Origin: Nitrospira sp.
Lineage (GTDB): Bacteria; Nitrospirota; Nitrospiria; Nitrospirales; Nitrospiraceae
Length of the DNA stretch: 64,000 bases
Reading direction: 5' to 3'
NCBI GenBank assembly: GCA_024760545.1
Contig: CP060501.1
Span: 3,674,036-3,738,035, forward strand
In this document: positions 27,836 through 36,795 of the stretch, piece by piece
Layout of the letters: the number at the start of each line of letters is the position of its first letter
Position numbering within the stretch: position 1 is the stretch's first letter
Translations under genes and position numbers: made by a program
Notes under the pieces: generated by a model
The model's input: the letters and a program-made list of their open reading frames with translations, nothing else
What the model was told of the DNA's origin: nothing
Databases searched by the model: none

Positions 27836-29263
27836 ATGCTCTTCAACTCCTTTGATTTTGTCCTGTTCTTTGTCGTTGTGACCAGTGCGTATTTTGTATT
27901 ACCGCACAGGCTTCGCTGGCTGCTGTTGCTAACAGCCAGCTGTTTCTTCTACATGGCATTCATTCCCATCTATATTCTCGTCTTGTTCACGACGATCCTC
28001 ATCGACTACTTCGCAGGAATCTGGATCGAGGACACAGAAAATCCTCACAAGAAACGTCTATACATGCTTATGAGCATCATCTCAGTCTGCATCGTGTTGT
28101 TCTTTTTTAAGTATTTTAATTTTTTCAATGAAAACATCGCCGCTTTCGCTTCAGCCTTCCACTGGAACTATCCCATTGAATCCCTCCGGATCATCTTGCC
28201 GATTGGCCTTTCATTCCACACCTTTCAGAGCCTGAGCTATGTGATCGAGGTCTATCGTGGCAGGCAACGCGCGGAGCGGCACTTTGGAATCTATTCCCTA
28301 TACGTGATGTATTTCCCCCAATTAGTTGCCGGTCCCATCGAGCGCCCCCAAAACATGCTGCACCAGTTCCACGAGCGAAAGGTGTTCGACTGGGCGCGTC
28401 TTGGAGACGGTCTCTCCCTGGTGCTTTGGGGGTTGTTCAAGAAGGTGGTCGTTGCTGACAACCTTGCATTGTACGTTGACACTGTCTATAACTCGAGTAG
28501 TCACCACACCGGCACGAGCCTCCTGCTTGCTACGTACTTTTTTGCCATCCAGATCTACTCCGACTTTTCGGGGTATTCTGACATTGCGCGGGGTGTCTCA
28601 CGCGTTTATGGTATCGAACTCATGAAAAACTTCGAGACCCCGTACTTCTCAACCTCCATTCCCGAGTTTTGGTCTCGTTGGCACATCTCTCTTTCCACAT
28701 GGTTCAGGGATTACGTCTATATTCCTCTGGGGGGCAATCGAGTTTCACTGCCTCGGAACATCTTCAATCTCTTCGTGGTGTTTCTCTTGAGCGGTTTCTG
28801 GCATGGTGCGAATTGGACCTTTATTGTCTGGGGTGGACTCCACGGCCTGTACTTGATCGTCTATCGTCTAGCTGAGCGAGTGACTCGCCGCCTATCATCT
28901 AGCACGCAACAGCACAAACCGATTCTCGTGCTTCGAGTGGTCAAAGTGATTGTGACCTTCCATCTTGTTGTGTTGGCATGGGTATTCTTTCGAGCCGATA
29001 GCCTTGAAACTGCAGTGCAGATTCTTCAGAAGATCGCACTGGATCACGGGTCGTTATTCTGGGATCCGACCATCATTCCACAGGCCCTGTGCGCAACGGC
29101 CGCGCTTTTCTTTCTGGACCTGTTCAATCGGAGAACAGGCTATTGGGCCAAGCCGGAGTCTTTTCACCTTGGGTTCAAAATGGCCTATGCGGTCGTGCTG
29201 TTTTTCGGTGTAGTCCTATTCGGCATGGACAGCGGATCTCAGTTCATATACTTCCAGTTCTAA
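27836..29263 (+). CDS. MBOAT family O-acyltransferase (AlgI-like)
   Basis: A 475-residue polytopic membrane protein of the MBOAT family, which moves an acyl (usually acetyl) group across the inner membrane for glycan O-acetylation. The start MLFNSFDFVLFF is the standard AlgI N-terminus, so the ATG at 27836 was chosen over a TTG at 27809. Conserved blocks are LPIGLSFHTFQSLSYVIEVYRG, PQLVAGPIERP, PEFWSRWHISLSTWFRDYVYIPLGGNR and the catalytic-histidine region LLSGFWHGANWTFIVWGGLHG. The SGNH protein starting 11 bases later is its likely periplasmic partner, as in the AlgI/AlgJ or PatA/PatB pairs. Confidence 0.93.
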   Translation: MLFNSFDFVLFFVVVTSAYFVLPHRLRWLLLLTASCFFYMAFIPIYILVLFTTILIDYFAGIWIEDTENPHKKRLYMLMSIISVCIVLFFFKYFNFFNENIAAFASAFHWNYPIESLRIILPIGLSFHTFQSLSYVIEVYRGRQRAERHFGIYSLYVMYFPQLVAGPIERPQNMLHQFHERKVFDWARLGDGLSLVLWGLFKKVVVADNLALYVDTVYNSSSHHTGTSLLLATYFFAIQIYSDFSGYSDIARGVSRVYGIELMKNFETPYFSTSIPEFWSRWHISLSTWFRDYVYIPLGGNRVSLPRNIFNLFVVFLLSGFWHGANWTFIVWGGLHGLYLIVYRLAERVTRRLSSSTQQHKPILVLRVVKVIVTFHLVVLAWVFFRADSLETAVQILQKIALDHGSLFWDPTIIPQALCATAALFFLDLFNRRTGYWAKPESFHLGFKMAYAVVLFFGVVLFGMDSGSQFIYFQF

Positions 29264-29274
29264 GCGAGAGGCCC

Positions 29275-30258
29275 ATGAGGCGATTCCTGCTTATCGCTGT
29301 GCTTGTCATTGGTTTAGATCAAACGATCGGCTTCTTGCTAAATAGGCTGTACTTGCAGACTACTACTGGTGAAAATGGAGGGGCTATCAATGGCGTTCTT
29401 CGCAGAAACCCTGACGTGCTTGTACTCGGTTCTTCAAGGGCGAAACACCATGTGATGCCAGCCATTCTGCAAGAAAGGCTGTCCGCCTCGGTCTTCAATG
29501 CAGGAATCGATGGCCATGGCTTTCTTTATGCGATCATGCTGCTTGATCTCTGGACGCACTCCCATGCTCCTCCCAAGGCAATTCTTCTTCATGTCGATCC
29601 CACATCTCTGACGTACTCCGAAGAAGAACTTGCGAGGACAAGCGTCTTTTCCGGACACTTCGGTCATAGTGATCGCGTTCGCAGTATCCTGTTGATGCGC
29701 GGGAAATATGAATGGCTCAAGTACCTTTCATCTTCCTACCGCTTCAATGGCAAAGTTCTCCCCATCATTAAGAATCTGACCACGCGCCAGGATGATACAT
29801 TTGACGGATTCATTGGGCTCGAAGGTTCGCTGGAGTCTGGGGCAATCCCCGGCGCAGATTCTCGTGAAAGCTTGAGCGAGTATTCGGCCACATTCTGGGA
29901 CCTAAAACTTGATTACCTCTCTGAACTTGCTCGATATTGCAAGATGAACGGAACACGGCTCATCCTGTTCCATAGCCCCCGCTTTCAGGAGGATCCGACA
30001 GCTTTGGCTGCTTGGTCCCAGCGGCTCTCTGCCTTACATTTATCCTATGACGGAGTGGAGTTCCTTGATCTTTCGGAACGCACACATAAGCTCCTTGCAG
30101 GACGGCCTGGGCTCTTTAAGGACATTGCCCACCTGAATGCCAAGGGAGCCGAGGTGTTTTCAACGCTTCTGGCGGAAGAGGTTGGCAATCGAATCGGCGG
30201 ACCAATTTCTGGGGGGATAGGATCTAAGTCAAAGTCATATGATCATACATCATCATAA
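29275..30258 (+). CDS. SGNH-like periplasmic partner of the MBOAT acyltransferase
   Basis: A 327-residue protein with an N-terminal membrane anchor or signal (MRRFLLIAVLVIGLDQTIGF) and a SGNH/DUF1574-like domain: VLVLGSSRAKHHVMP carries the GSS(R) nucleophile block, VFNAGIDGHGFLYAI the glycine block, and DIAHLNAKGAEVF the C-terminal D-x-x-H block. Such proteins take the acetyl group delivered by MBOAT and place it on the polymer. The frame extends upstream inside the MBOAT gene, but the ATG at 29275 has AGAGG before it and gives the anchor. Gap to MBOAT is 11 bases. Confidence 0.82.
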   Translation: MRRFLLIAVLVIGLDQTIGFLLNRLYLQTTTGENGGAINGVLRRNPDVLVLGSSRAKHHVMPAILQERLSASVFNAGIDGHGFLYAIMLLDLWTHSHAPPKAILLHVDPTSLTYSEEELARTSVFSGHFGHSDRVRSILLMRGKYEWLKYLSSSYRFNGKVLPIIKNLTTRQDDTFDGFIGLEGSLESGAIPGADSRESLSEYSATFWDLKLDYLSELARYCKMNGTRLILFHSPRFQEDPTALAAWSQRLSALHLSYDGVEFLDLSERTHKLLAGRPGLFKDIAHLNAKGAEVFSTLLAEEVGNRIGGPISGGIGSKSKSYDHTSS

Positions 30259-30432
30259 GCCGGTCGCTTTCAGTTGTTGTCCATACATTGTTTTTAGACC
30301 AGTATTGGCCTTGCGAAGTACATTGAGATACCTGCTTACCATCAGACACTAGATCGTCCGGGGTACCCCCAAAATCTATACTGGTAAAGAATGGGGTTAA
30401 CTTGCAGTGATTTTAGTTGAAGGAGGAGGATT

Positions 30433-30585
30433 ATGGGTGGATTTATTACGGAACTGTGGGCGTTCATGAAGGAACGAAAAAAATTCTGGCTGTTGCCAAT
30501 CTTGGTGGTTCTACTTTTGTTCGGCACATTGATTGTGTTGACGCAGGGTTCAGCTGTCGCTCCCTTTATCTATACGTTATTCTAA
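30433..30585 (+). CDS. DUF5989 family small membrane protein, copy 2
   Basis: A 50-residue protein differing from copy 1 only in the first residues (MGGFITELWAFMKERKKF) and identical from FWLL through the last residue. GGAGGAGG precedes the ATG. The similarity extends through the DNA of the coding part, including many silent positions, but flanking DNA differs, so the copies arose by duplication or conversion of the coding segment. Its usual partners (carbamoyltransferase and SxtJ) lie 3-5 kb downstream instead of next to it. Confidence 0.85.
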   Translation: MGGFITELWAFMKERKKFWLLPILVVLLLFGTLIVLTQGSAVAPFIYTLF

Positions 30586-30721
30586 GGCAGGAGGAGCCTA
30601 TTCCTGGTTACTCTGCCAATTACTCGAACGACTCAAGGTGTTCAACACTCACTATTTGGCTCTCATTCGCAGGTAGATCGCTGAGCGGACGGGTCATAGG
30701 GCTCCAACGGCAGCCCCTGTG

Positions 30722-30935
30722 ATCCGGTGTTTTGCAGAGAAGGCTTCTAAAACATGGGACTCTGTGATGAAATGCTGGTACGTTGTCGGGTGACGAGCAT
30801 TGGTACCGCCTCGCCAAACAAGACCATCGACGTTCCACCCCTTATGCTGCTGCAACGAAACACATTGTTTGGGGGTTTCAGACCAAGAGCCTAAGGCGTA
30901 CTGTCTTTCAGGCCGACACTGGAGGTTGCCGGTCG
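30722..30935 (+). pseudogene. Decayed fragment of an ExoA-like GT2 gene
   Basis: The DNA at 30722-30835 aligns base for base, with small gaps, to the ExoA-like gene at about 23391-23500: the order ATCCGGT..TTT, AGAGAAG, GGGCTC-like, GATGAAATG, TGGT.CGT and GA.GAGC...TACCG.CT.GCCAA is kept. In broken frames it still encodes DEMLVR and DEHWYRLAKQ, matching YDEMLVRNQ and DDELNYRLAK. Weaker similarity (TKSLRR...FQ) continues to about 30935. Frame changes and lost flanks show that it is not functional. The rest of 30586-31037 holds no supported gene. Confidence 0.65.
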
Positions 30936-31037
30936 AACACATATGAAATCGGGTTGAACATAGCCACGGCAAGGTTCAGAATATTGGATTCCATCTCGTG
31001 GGGTCAGTCCGTTTATTGATGCAGGAGGAAGAAAAGC

Positions 31038-32621
31038 ATGATTGGTGATGCATCAGGCAGCGTTAAAGTGGCAGTCGTTGGAGCCGGTTATTGGGGGAAA
31101 AACTTGGTGCGTAACTTCTCTGGTCTGAACTCACTGGGAGCCATCTGCGACAGCGAGGCCGAACGGTTGGAATCTTTCAAGCAGCCGTATCCCGGAGTCA
31201 AGTTGTTCAGAGCGTATTCGGATGTGTTGAGAGATAACACGATTCGCGCAGTGGCGATTGCCACACCGGCGGAAGGACATGCCGATTCCGTGAGAGAGGC
31301 GCTGCTGGCGGGCAAGGATGTGTTCGTAGAGAAGCCGCTCTGTCTATCAGTCCAAGAAGGCGCAGAACTCGTTGCCTTGGCCAAGAAAAACCAGCGCATT
31401 CTCATGGTGGGCCACCTCCTCTGGTATCATCCGGCGGTCCTGAAACTGAAGGAACTGATTCGTGCGGGTGACTTAGGGCGTATTCAGTACATCTATTCGA
31501 ACCGTTTGAATCTCGGCAAGATTCGGCGGGAAGAAAACATTCTCTGGAGTTTCGCGCCACATGATATCTCCGTGATCCTCGGATTGTTGAACGAAACACC
31601 CGATATGGTCAGGGCGCAGGGTGGAAATTATCTTCACCAACAGATCGCCGATGTCACCATCAGTCTTCTGTCGTTTCCAAGCGGCGTCAAGGCCCATATT
31701 TTTGTCTCCTGGCTGCACCCGTTCAAAGAGCAGAAATTGATCGTGGTGGGTGATCGGCAAATGGCGGTCTTCGATGACTTGGAGAAAAAGGATAAGCTGC
31801 TCCTCTATCCGCATTCAATCGACTGGAAGGACAATCTTCCGATCGCAAACAAGGCGGATGCCCATCCGATTGAACTGGATCAGGGAGAGCCTCTGCGAGC
31901 TGAATGTCAGCATTTCCTGGAGTGTGTGGCCACGCGGGCCAAGCCGAGAACAGACGGTGAGGAAGGGCTGCGCGTGTTATCCGTTCTGCAGCGATGTCAG
32001 GAAGCACTCGAACAGGTCGCACCTTACCCGACCCCGTCCACGATCCGGACGGACAGCCCCTACTTCGCTCATGAATCGGCCTTCGTTGATGACGGCGTGG
32101 AGATCGGCGAGGGAACGAGCATCTGGCACACATCACATATCCTTAAAGGATCGCGTATCGGTAAGAACTGTAAGATCGGCCAGAATGTTGTCGTCGGTCC
32201 TCATGCCACTGTCGGCAACAATGTCAAGATTCAGAACAATGTGTCTGTCTATGAAGGTGTGACACTCGAAGATCACGTTTTTTGCGGCCCATCGATGGTG
32301 TTTACCAACGTCTTTAATCCTCGAAGCGAGATCCCGCGGATGAAGGAGCTCAAACAAACCCTTGTACGGCGAGGAGCCACGCTGGGAGCGAATTCGACCA
32401 TCCTGTGCGGCATTACGATCGGGCGATATGCCTTCATCGGAGCGGGGGCAGTTGTGACCAAAGATGTGCCGGATCATGCGCTCGTGGTCGGCAATCCTGG
32501 TCGGATCACGGGTTGGATGTGTGTGTGCGGAGTCAAGCTCCGCGTCGATGACGAGAAGGCCGCCTGTCCGACCTGTGGACAGCACTATCGAGCCGAGCGG
32601 ACTGGGATGGCTGCAGTCTAA
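31038..32621 (+). CDS. Gfo/Idh/MocA sugar oxidoreductase fused to hexapeptide acetyltransferase (WbpB-WbpD-like)
   Basis: A 527-residue two-enzyme protein. Residues 8-330 form a Gfo/Idh/MocA NAD-dependent oxidoreductase: [17 protein letters not shown] is the nucleotide loop and [11 protein letters not shown] the E-K-P signature. Residues about 345-490 form a left-handed beta-helix acetyltransferase ([31 protein letters not shown]). In the WbpA-B-E-D pathway these two steps bracket the aminotransferase encoded immediately downstream, giving UDP-GlcNAc(3NAc)A-type sugars. The tail has four cysteines (495, 497, 510, 513) spaced like a zinc ribbon, which is unusual for this family. GGAGGAAG lies before the ATG. 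Confidence 0.88.
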   Translation: MIGDASGSVKVAVVGAGYWGKNLVRNFSGLNSLGAICDSEAERLESFKQPYPGVKLFRAYSDVLRDNTIRAVAIATPAEGHADSVREALLAGKDVFVEKPLCLSVQEGAELVALAKKNQRILMVGHLLWYHPAVLKLKELIRAGDLGRIQYIYSNRLNLGKIRREENILWSFAPHDISVILGLLNETPDMVRAQGGNYLHQQIADVTISLLSFPSGVKAHIFVSWLHPFKEQKLIVVGDRQMAVFDDLEKKDKLLLYPHSIDWKDNLPIANKADAHPIELDQGEPLRAECQHFLECVATRAKPRTDGEEGLRVLSVLQRCQEALEQVAPYPTPSTIRTDSPYFAHESAFVDDGVEIGEGTSIWHTSHILKGSRIGKNCKIGQNVVVGPHATVGNNVKIQNNVSVYEGVTLEDHVFCGPSMVFTNVFNPRSEIPRMKELKQTLVRRGATLGANSTILCGITIGRYAFIGAGAVVTKDVPDHALVVGNPGRITGWMCVCGVKLRVDDEKAACPTCGQHYRAERTGMAAV

Positions 32622-32635
32622 GAAAGGAGAATTTC

Positions 32636-33772
32636 ATGGGTGTTCCGTTACTTGACTTAAAGGCACATCACGAACCGCTGCACAAAGAGATTATGGCGGC
32701 GTTGGAACAGACTTTTCGGAGTCAAGCGTTTATCCTGGGACCTGAGGTGGGCAAGCTGGAGGAGCGGGTTGCCGCCTATTGCCAGTCCAAATACGGTATC
32801 GGTGTGACCTCAGGAACCGACGCGCTCCTGGTCGCTCTCATGGCTCTCGGTGTGGGTCCTGGTGACGAGGTCATTACCACCCCCTATTCATTCTTCGCAA
32901 CGGCCGGGGCTGTCGTGCGGCTCGGAGGCAAGCCGGTACTCGTGGATATCGATTCCACGACCTACAATCTCGACCCAGCCAAGCTTGACTCGGCGGTGAC
33001 AACCAAGACCAAAGCCATCATTCCGGTCCATCTCTACGGGCAATGTGCCGATATGGCGCCGATCATGGATGTCGCCAGACAGCACAATTTGGGCGTCATC
33101 GAAGATGCAGCACAAGCTATCGGCTCGGAGTACCGAGATGGCCGACGGGCCTGCAGTATGGGTACGATCGGTTGCCTCTCGTTTTTTCCGAGCAAGAATC
33201 TAGGGTGTTTGGGTGATGGGGGAATGGCTGTGACCAACGACCCGGATCTCGCAGAGCGGATGCGAGTCCTGCGCGTCCACGGGAGTAAGCCGAAGTATTA
33301 CCATAAATTAATCGGAGGAAACTTCCGGCTCGATACGATTCAGGCCGCGGTTCTGAACGTCAAGCTCAATTATCTCGATGGATGGACCAAACGACGGCAA
33401 GAGAATGCCACCAGGTATGAGGCGCTATTTCAGCAGAGTGGTCTCGTGCAGAAGGGGAACGTGCGATTGCCGGAGGCCCTGTATCGGGCCTCGAACGCGA
33501 AGCATTATCACATTTACAATCAATTCGTGCTCCGCGTGGAGCGGCGAGACGATCTCATGGCATATCTGAAACAGAAAGGGATCGGGGCGGAGATCTACTA
33601 CCCGGTTCCCTTCCATTTACAAGAATGCTTCCGATACCTGGGTTACAAAGAGGGAGACTTCCCTGAATCCGAAGGGGCAGCGAAAGAGACCGTCGCGATT
33701 CCGATCTACCCAGAGTTGACGGCAGAACAGCAGTCTGAGGTTGTCGAGGTTATCGCTGCGTTCTACCGATAA
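32636..33772 (+). CDS. DegT/DnrJ/EryC1/StrS aminotransferase, WbpE-like
   Basis: A 378-residue PLP-dependent sugar aminotransferase. The PLP lysine is in SFFPSKNLGCLGDGGM near residue 188. Other family marks are VTSGTDALLVALMALGVGPGDEVITT, PVHLYGQCADM, VIEDAAQAIGS and HGSKPKYYHKLIGGNFRLDTIQA. It lies 14 bases after the oxidoreductase-acetyltransferase fusion, as wbpE lies beside wbpB and wbpD, and would convert UDP-3-keto-GlcNAcA to the 3-amino sugar using glutamate. AAAGGAG precedes the ATG. Confidence 0.9.
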   Translation: MGVPLLDLKAHHEPLHKEIMAALEQTFRSQAFILGPEVGKLEERVAAYCQSKYGIGVTSGTDALLVALMALGVGPGDEVITTPYSFFATAGAVVRLGGKPVLVDIDSTTYNLDPAKLDSAVTTKTKAIIPVHLYGQCADMAPIMDVARQHNLGVIEDAAQAIGSEYRDGRRACSMGTIGCLSFFPSKNLGCLGDGGMAVTNDPDLAERMRVLRVHGSKPKYYHKLIGGNFRLDTIQAAVLNVKLNYLDGWTKRRQENATRYEALFQQSGLVQKGNVRLPEALYRASNAKHYHIYNQFVLRVERRDDLMAYLKQKGIGAEIYYPVPFHLQECFRYLGYKEGDFPESEGAAKETVAIPIYPELTAEQQSEVVEVIAAFYR

Positions 33773-33811
33773 GTTCGGCGGAATGTTCAACACAATCCGG
33801 AGAAAGGGATC

Positions 33812-35656
33812 ATGAGTAATATCCTTGGTATCTCGGCCTTCTACCACGATAGTGCGGCGTGTCTCGTTCGTGATGGAGACATTATCGCGGCTGCTCAGGA
33901 AGAACGGTTTACCAGAAAAAAACATGATCCGGGGTTCCCTGCTCATGCGGTCAACTACTGTTTGGCAGAAGGGGGGATCTCGCTGGCTGATCTCCAGTAC
34001 ATCGTCTTTTATGATAAGCCGCTCGTGAAATTTGAGCGGTTGATCGAAACCTACCTGGCTTTTGCTCCGAAAGGGCTTCAGTCGTTTGTCGCGGCGATGC
34101 CGGTGTGGTTGAAAGAAAAGCTGCTGCTCCGGAATCTGCTGGCGAAGGAATTCACCGCTCTGGTTCCGGGGATGAAGCAGTCGGAACTTCCCCCTCTGTT
34201 ATTCGGCGAGCACCATGAATCGCATGCGGCTTCCGCCTTCTATCCGTCGCCCTATGACAAAGCGGTCGTGCTCTGCATGGACGGAGTAGGGGAATGGGCG
34301 ACGACGTCCGCATGGCTCGGTGACGGAAACTCCTTGACGCCGCTCTGGGAAATTCCTTTCCCTCATTCTCTCGGGCTTCTCTATTCAGCCTTCACGTACT
34401 ACACAGGGTTCAAGGTCAATTCGGGTGAGTACAAGGTGATGGGGCTGGCGCCCTATGGCGAGCCCAAGTTCGTCAAAGCGATTTATGATCATGTGCTCGA
34501 TCTCAAACCCGACGGGACATTTCGTTTGAACATGGATTATTTCAACTATTGCACCGGATTGACCATGACGGGGGATAAGTTCGATGACTTGTTCGGCGGG
34601 CCTCCCAGAAAGCAAGAAAGTAAACTCACCCAGCGAGAAATGGACCTCGCCCGATCGATCCAGGAGGTGACGGAAGAAGTGATGCTTCGCGTGACCAAGA
34701 CGCTTCACCGTGAAACCGGAGTCGAGTATCTCTGCATGGCCGGCGGTGTGGCGCTCAATTGCGTGGGGAATGGTCGGATCCTACGTGAAGGCCCTTTCAA
34801 GGGCATCTGGATTCAGCCGGCAGCCGGGGATGCGGGTGGAGCGCTCGGTGCCGCGCTAACCGCGTGGCATCAATACGAGAATCAGCCGAGGCATGCCACC
34901 GGCGTTGATAAGATGAAGGGGAGTTATCTGGGCCCAAAACATACCACTGCCGAAATTGAACAGTTTCTCAAGCAAGCCGATGCCCCATATGACCTGCTCG
35001 ATGACGAGGCGCTCTTCGATCGTGTGGCGAAGGATCTTGCCGACGGGAAGGTGGTGGGATGGTTGCAAGGTCGAATGGAGTTCGGTCCGCGCGCCCTCGG
35101 CGGTCGAAGCATCCTCGGCGATGCCCGCAATACCAAGATGCAGTCCGTGATGAACCTGAAGATCAAGTATCGCGAATCGTTTCGTCCATTCGCTCCTTCG
35201 GTTTTGCGGGAGCACGTGTCGGATTTCTTTGAGATGAACGCCGATAGCCCCTACATGCTGCTGGTGGCGCCGGTCACGGAGAAACGACGGCTCCCTTTGC
35301 CTGCTGAACATGCCGGACTCTGGGGTATTGACCTGCTGAATGTTCCGCGGTCGGATATTCCTGCGGTCACTCACCTGGATTATTCCGCGAGGATTCAGAC
35401 CGTTCATGAGGAGACCAATCCCCGCTATTACCGGCTCCTCAAGGCGTTTGGAGCACAGACAGGCTACCCTGTTCTGGTGAATACATCCTTCAATGTTCGA
35501 GGAGAGCCGATCGTGAGCACACCGGAGGATGCCTATCGGTGCTTCATGCGAACAGAAATGGACGTACTCGTGCTGGAGAACTGCGTCCTGTATAAGTCAC
35601 AGCAAAAACCTTTGACGAATGATACGAACTGGCAAAAAGAATTCGAGCTCGATTAG
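33812..35656 (+). CDS. Carbamoyltransferase, NodU/CmcH family
   Basis: A 614-residue O-carbamoyltransferase that transfers carbamoyl from carbamoyl phosphate, via an adenylate, onto a hydroxyl group, here probably on a sugar. The N-terminal Kae1-like domain begins MSNILGISAFYHDSAACLV, with AAAQEERFTRKKHD and the metal-site histidines in FGEHHESHAASAFYPSPY; ATP-binding LCMDGVGEWATT follows. The C-terminal YrdC-like domain has GRMEFGPRALGGRSIL and FRPFAPSVL. AGAAAGGG lies upstream. SxtJ follows after 11 bases, and DUF5989 genes occur upstream, so the usual three-gene association is present but rearranged. Confidence 0.93.
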   Translation: MSNILGISAFYHDSAACLVRDGDIIAAAQEERFTRKKHDPGFPAHAVNYCLAEGGISLADLQYIVFYDKPLVKFERLIETYLAFAPKGLQSFVAAMPVWLKEKLLLRNLLAKEFTALVPGMKQSELPPLLFGEHHESHAASAFYPSPYDKAVVLCMDGVGEWATTSAWLGDGNSLTPLWEIPFPHSLGLLYSAFTYYTGFKVNSGEYKVMGLAPYGEPKFVKAIYDHVLDLKPDGTFRLNMDYFNYCTGLTMTGDKFDDLFGGPPRKQESKLTQREMDLARSIQEVTEEVMLRVTKTLHRETGVEYLCMAGGVALNCVGNGRILREGPFKGIWIQPAAGDAGGALGAALTAWHQYENQPRHATGVDKMKGSYLGPKHTTAEIEQFLKQADAPYDLLDDEALFDRVAKDLADGKVVGWLQGRMEFGPRALGGRSILGDARNTKMQSVMNLKIKYRESFRPFAPSVLREHVSDFFEMNADSPYMLLVAPVTEKRRLPLPAEHAGLWGIDLLNVPRSDIPAVTHLDYSARIQTVHEETNPRYYRLLKAFGAQTGYPVLVNTSFNVRGEPIVSTPEDAYRCFMRTEMDVLVLENCVLYKSQQKPLTNDTNWQKEFELD

Positions 35657-35667
35657 GAGATTGCGAA

Positions 35668-36072
35668 ATGAAACCACAAAGTCAGCAGCCCACCCCCAAA
35701 GATCTCCGGCAGTTCGGTCTCCTGGTTGGAGGCGTATTTGCGGTGATTGGATTGTGGCCCATCGTGTTTCGAAGCGAGCCGCCTCGTCTCTGGGCAGTGA
35801 TTCTCGGCAGCCTCCTCATGGTTTTGGGTGCAGTTGTCCCGCAGAGTCTGAAACAGGTTCATGGTGGATGGATGAAGATCGGCCACGTGCTTGGCTCGAT
35901 CAACACGAGGATCATACTCGGAATTATTTATTATCTGCTCATTACCCCGATGGGTCTTGCGATGCGTCTGATGGGCAAAGATTCCATGCACCGCGTCCTC
36001 GCGCGAGATGCCGACACCTATCGCATCTTACGAGCCCCTAGGCCTCGCCATCATATGCGAAATCAGTTTTAG
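35668..36072 (+). CDS. SxtJ family small membrane protein
   Basis: A 134-residue membrane protein with three hydrophobic segments (about residues 17-35, 40-56 and 78-97) and the characteristic middle LKQVHGGWMKIGHVLGSINTRIILGIIYYLL, as in SxtJ proteins found beside carbamoyltransferases. Its function is not known; location suggests it helps present the substrate to the carbamoyltransferase at the membrane. It closes this plus-strand unit and is followed by a decayed transposase. Confidence 0.88.
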   Translation: MKPQSQQPTPKDLRQFGLLVGGVFAVIGLWPIVFRSEPPRLWAVILGSLLMVLGAVVPQSLKQVHGGWMKIGHVLGSINTRIILGIIYYLLITPMGLAMRLMGKDSMHRVLARDADTYRILRAPRPRHHMRNQF

Positions 36073-36089
36073 GATAGCTGAAGAATTCG

Positions 36090-36663
36090 GTAGCCTCGGA
36101 CGCTAACGATAACTGATGGGGCAGATCGCTCAGGAATGAGTCGTTTTCCATACGACCAAGTGCCAATTCGGCTCTGAGTCGGCCGCTACGTGGTTCAATA
36201 GAGCCGTTCTCCACGGATTTGCCAGGCGCTGAACGAAGTGGAGTTGAACGCTTCGCCCAGAGACTCAATCTTCCCATGCTCGAGAGTGAAATTCCGTCCC
36301 ATGGTCGACCGTGATGAAGCAGAGACCCAGCTCCTCACAGGATATGTGATCCAATATCTGGCTTATGGTCTTGCCCAGGGATCTGACGCATGCACGACCC
36401 GCATGCGCAGCCGCAACGCCGTTTGATTCTTGCCCGTGCTCTTTCGATACCACGAGGCGCGTTTGAACTGCGCCAGGTGACTGGTCCGCGTAAGACTTAC
36501 CGAAAAGGTATAGCGAAATCGGTGAGCAATTCCCAGAGACGAGCGGATCGTGTTCGCGTGCAGCCTCTGGAACAGGGAACTAGCCTTTTAGGATGATGGC
36601 CGTCAAAGCGCCGCGTCGCTTGACCGCCCACCGTTCAACGGGTTTGAAACCTTCTTGAGCCAT
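36090..36663 (-). pseudogene. Decayed IS3-type transposase (first relic)
   Basis: On the minus strand an ATG at 36663-36661 behind AGGAGGTGGCG begins MAQEGFKPVERWAVKRRGAL, like the first residues of IS3-type OrfA, then hits a TAG after KG; the frame continues PVPEAAREHDPLV, again OrfA-like. Further on, ITVDHGTEFHSRAWED and, after a frame change near 36270, APGKSVENGSIEPRSGRLRAEL match the DDE integrase core of OrfB. Much of the middle is deleted. The rest of 36073-36795 holds nothing else I can support. Confidence 0.75.
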
Positions 36664-36795
36664 CGCCACCTCCTCGGTCCATGTCAGGACTTTGTCGTAA
36701 AGGTGGTCTCAATTTCAAGGGGAGCAGTATAAAACAGCACTCCATTCTGTAGGGGGCCATCTCAGCGCGTGAGAGCCCTTCTTCACGGATGGAAT

